Assembly: GCF_000165425.1 (NCBI RefSeq)
Contig: NW_001799233.1
Coordinates: 127,256-191,255, forward strand
Origin: Paramecium tetraurelia
Taxonomy: Eukaryota > Ciliophora > Oligohymenophorea > Peniculida > Parameciidae
Direction of reading: 5' to 3'
Length of the DNA stretch: 64,000 nt
Part shown: positions 63,822-64,000 of the stretch, piece after piece
Numbering within the stretch: the first letter of the stretch is position 1
Layout of the letters: every line of letters begins with the position of its first letter
Made by a program: the position numbers and the translations under genes
The notes under the pieces: model-generated
The model's database searches: none
What the model saw: the letters and a program-made list of their open reading frames with translations, nothing else
Told to the model about the DNA's origin: nothing

Positions 63822-64000
63822 ATGCCTATCTACCCAACAGCACCTCTTACAAGTTCTATTCCAGCTCCAGTCAGCGTCGTTTAACCAGTAAGCTATGCCC
63901 AACCAGTGACTTATGCTCAACCAGTCTAATACGTTCCACAACCTGTTTAATATGTGCCCCAACCTGTTTAATATGTGCCCCAACCCGTTGTTCAATAACC
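63822..64000 (+). CDS. QPV-repeat protein, N-terminal part only
   Basis: Starts MPIYPTAPLTSSIPAPVSV and then repeats QPVxYA or QPVQYVP units to the window edge: VSY, VTY and three near-identical PQPVQYV units, with 24-bp DNA periodicity at about 63925-63985. Val/Pro/Gln/Tyr repeats of this type occur in cytoskeletal or cortical proteins of alveolates (articulin/alveolin-like), but this part alone cannot decide. The 3' end lies outside the window. Confidence 0.55.

Overview
The window looks like macronuclear DNA of a Paramecium-type ciliate. Long conserved proteins (PRP16, ADA2, CYB5D1, ABCD transporters, kinases) read through only if TAA and TAG are glutamine and TGA is the sole stop. Genes are interrupted by introns of about 17 to 33 nt that begin GT(A) and end AG. 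The DNA is very AT-rich, genes are packed on both strands, and gaps are often under 150 bp. The species cannot be named from the sequence alone. All gene models below use the ciliate code. Where introns were placed, the spliced length is a multiple of three unless a frame break is stated.

Layout, left to right. 1-3.2 kb: a 5'-truncated unknown gene and a basic Q/S-rich protein. 3.4-9.1 kb: two divergent polycystin (PKD2/TRPP-type) channel genes whose ATGs are 25 bp apart. 9.4-13.8 kb: a near-perfect tandem duplication of an ABCD (peroxisomal-type) half-transporter. 13.9-24.9 kb: an ankyrin protein, a PHD/extended-PHD chromatin protein, a small unknown gene, a taxilin-like coiled coil, a decayed-looking stretch, a CFAP77-like ciliary protein and a double PX-domain protein. 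25.1-30.0 kb: a serine/threonine kinase, an S49 (SppA-type) peptidase, a PEX13-like candidate and an amino-acid transporter. 30.1-41.6 kb, plus strand: PRP16/DHX38 helicase, an unknown, a NEK kinase, an IQ-motif protein, a pepsin-type protease with a membrane tail, and CYB5D1. 41.7-54.6 kb: a large ankyrin-ended unknown, a RING-like protein, a triple-domain FKBP-TPR-cyclophilin, a 1144-aa helical mitochondrial-type protein, a CDPK with four EF hands and an IST1-like protein. 54.8-64 kb: ADA2, two consecutive cyclic-nucleotide-domain K+ channels, two small unknowns and the start of a QPV-repeat protein.

Functional themes are inferred from family membership. Ciliary and cortical functions are prominent: CFAP77, CYB5D1, NEK, polycystins, the IQ protein, and perhaps the QPV protein. 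So are ion and calcium signalling (polycystins, K+ channels, CDPK), membrane and peroxisome biology (ABCD x2, PEX13-like, PX-PX, IST1-like), and chromatin or RNA work (PHD/ePHD, ADA2, PRP16). I see no operons, and neighbours are not obviously co-functional apart from the paralogous pairs.

Four genes carry an apparent 1-base frame break, each at a mononucleotide run. This suggests uncorrected homopolymer errors in the assembly more than real pseudogenes. I saw no tRNA, rRNA, CRISPR array or transposon in the parts I read. I had no alignment tools, so family calls rest on recognisable motifs and domain order.
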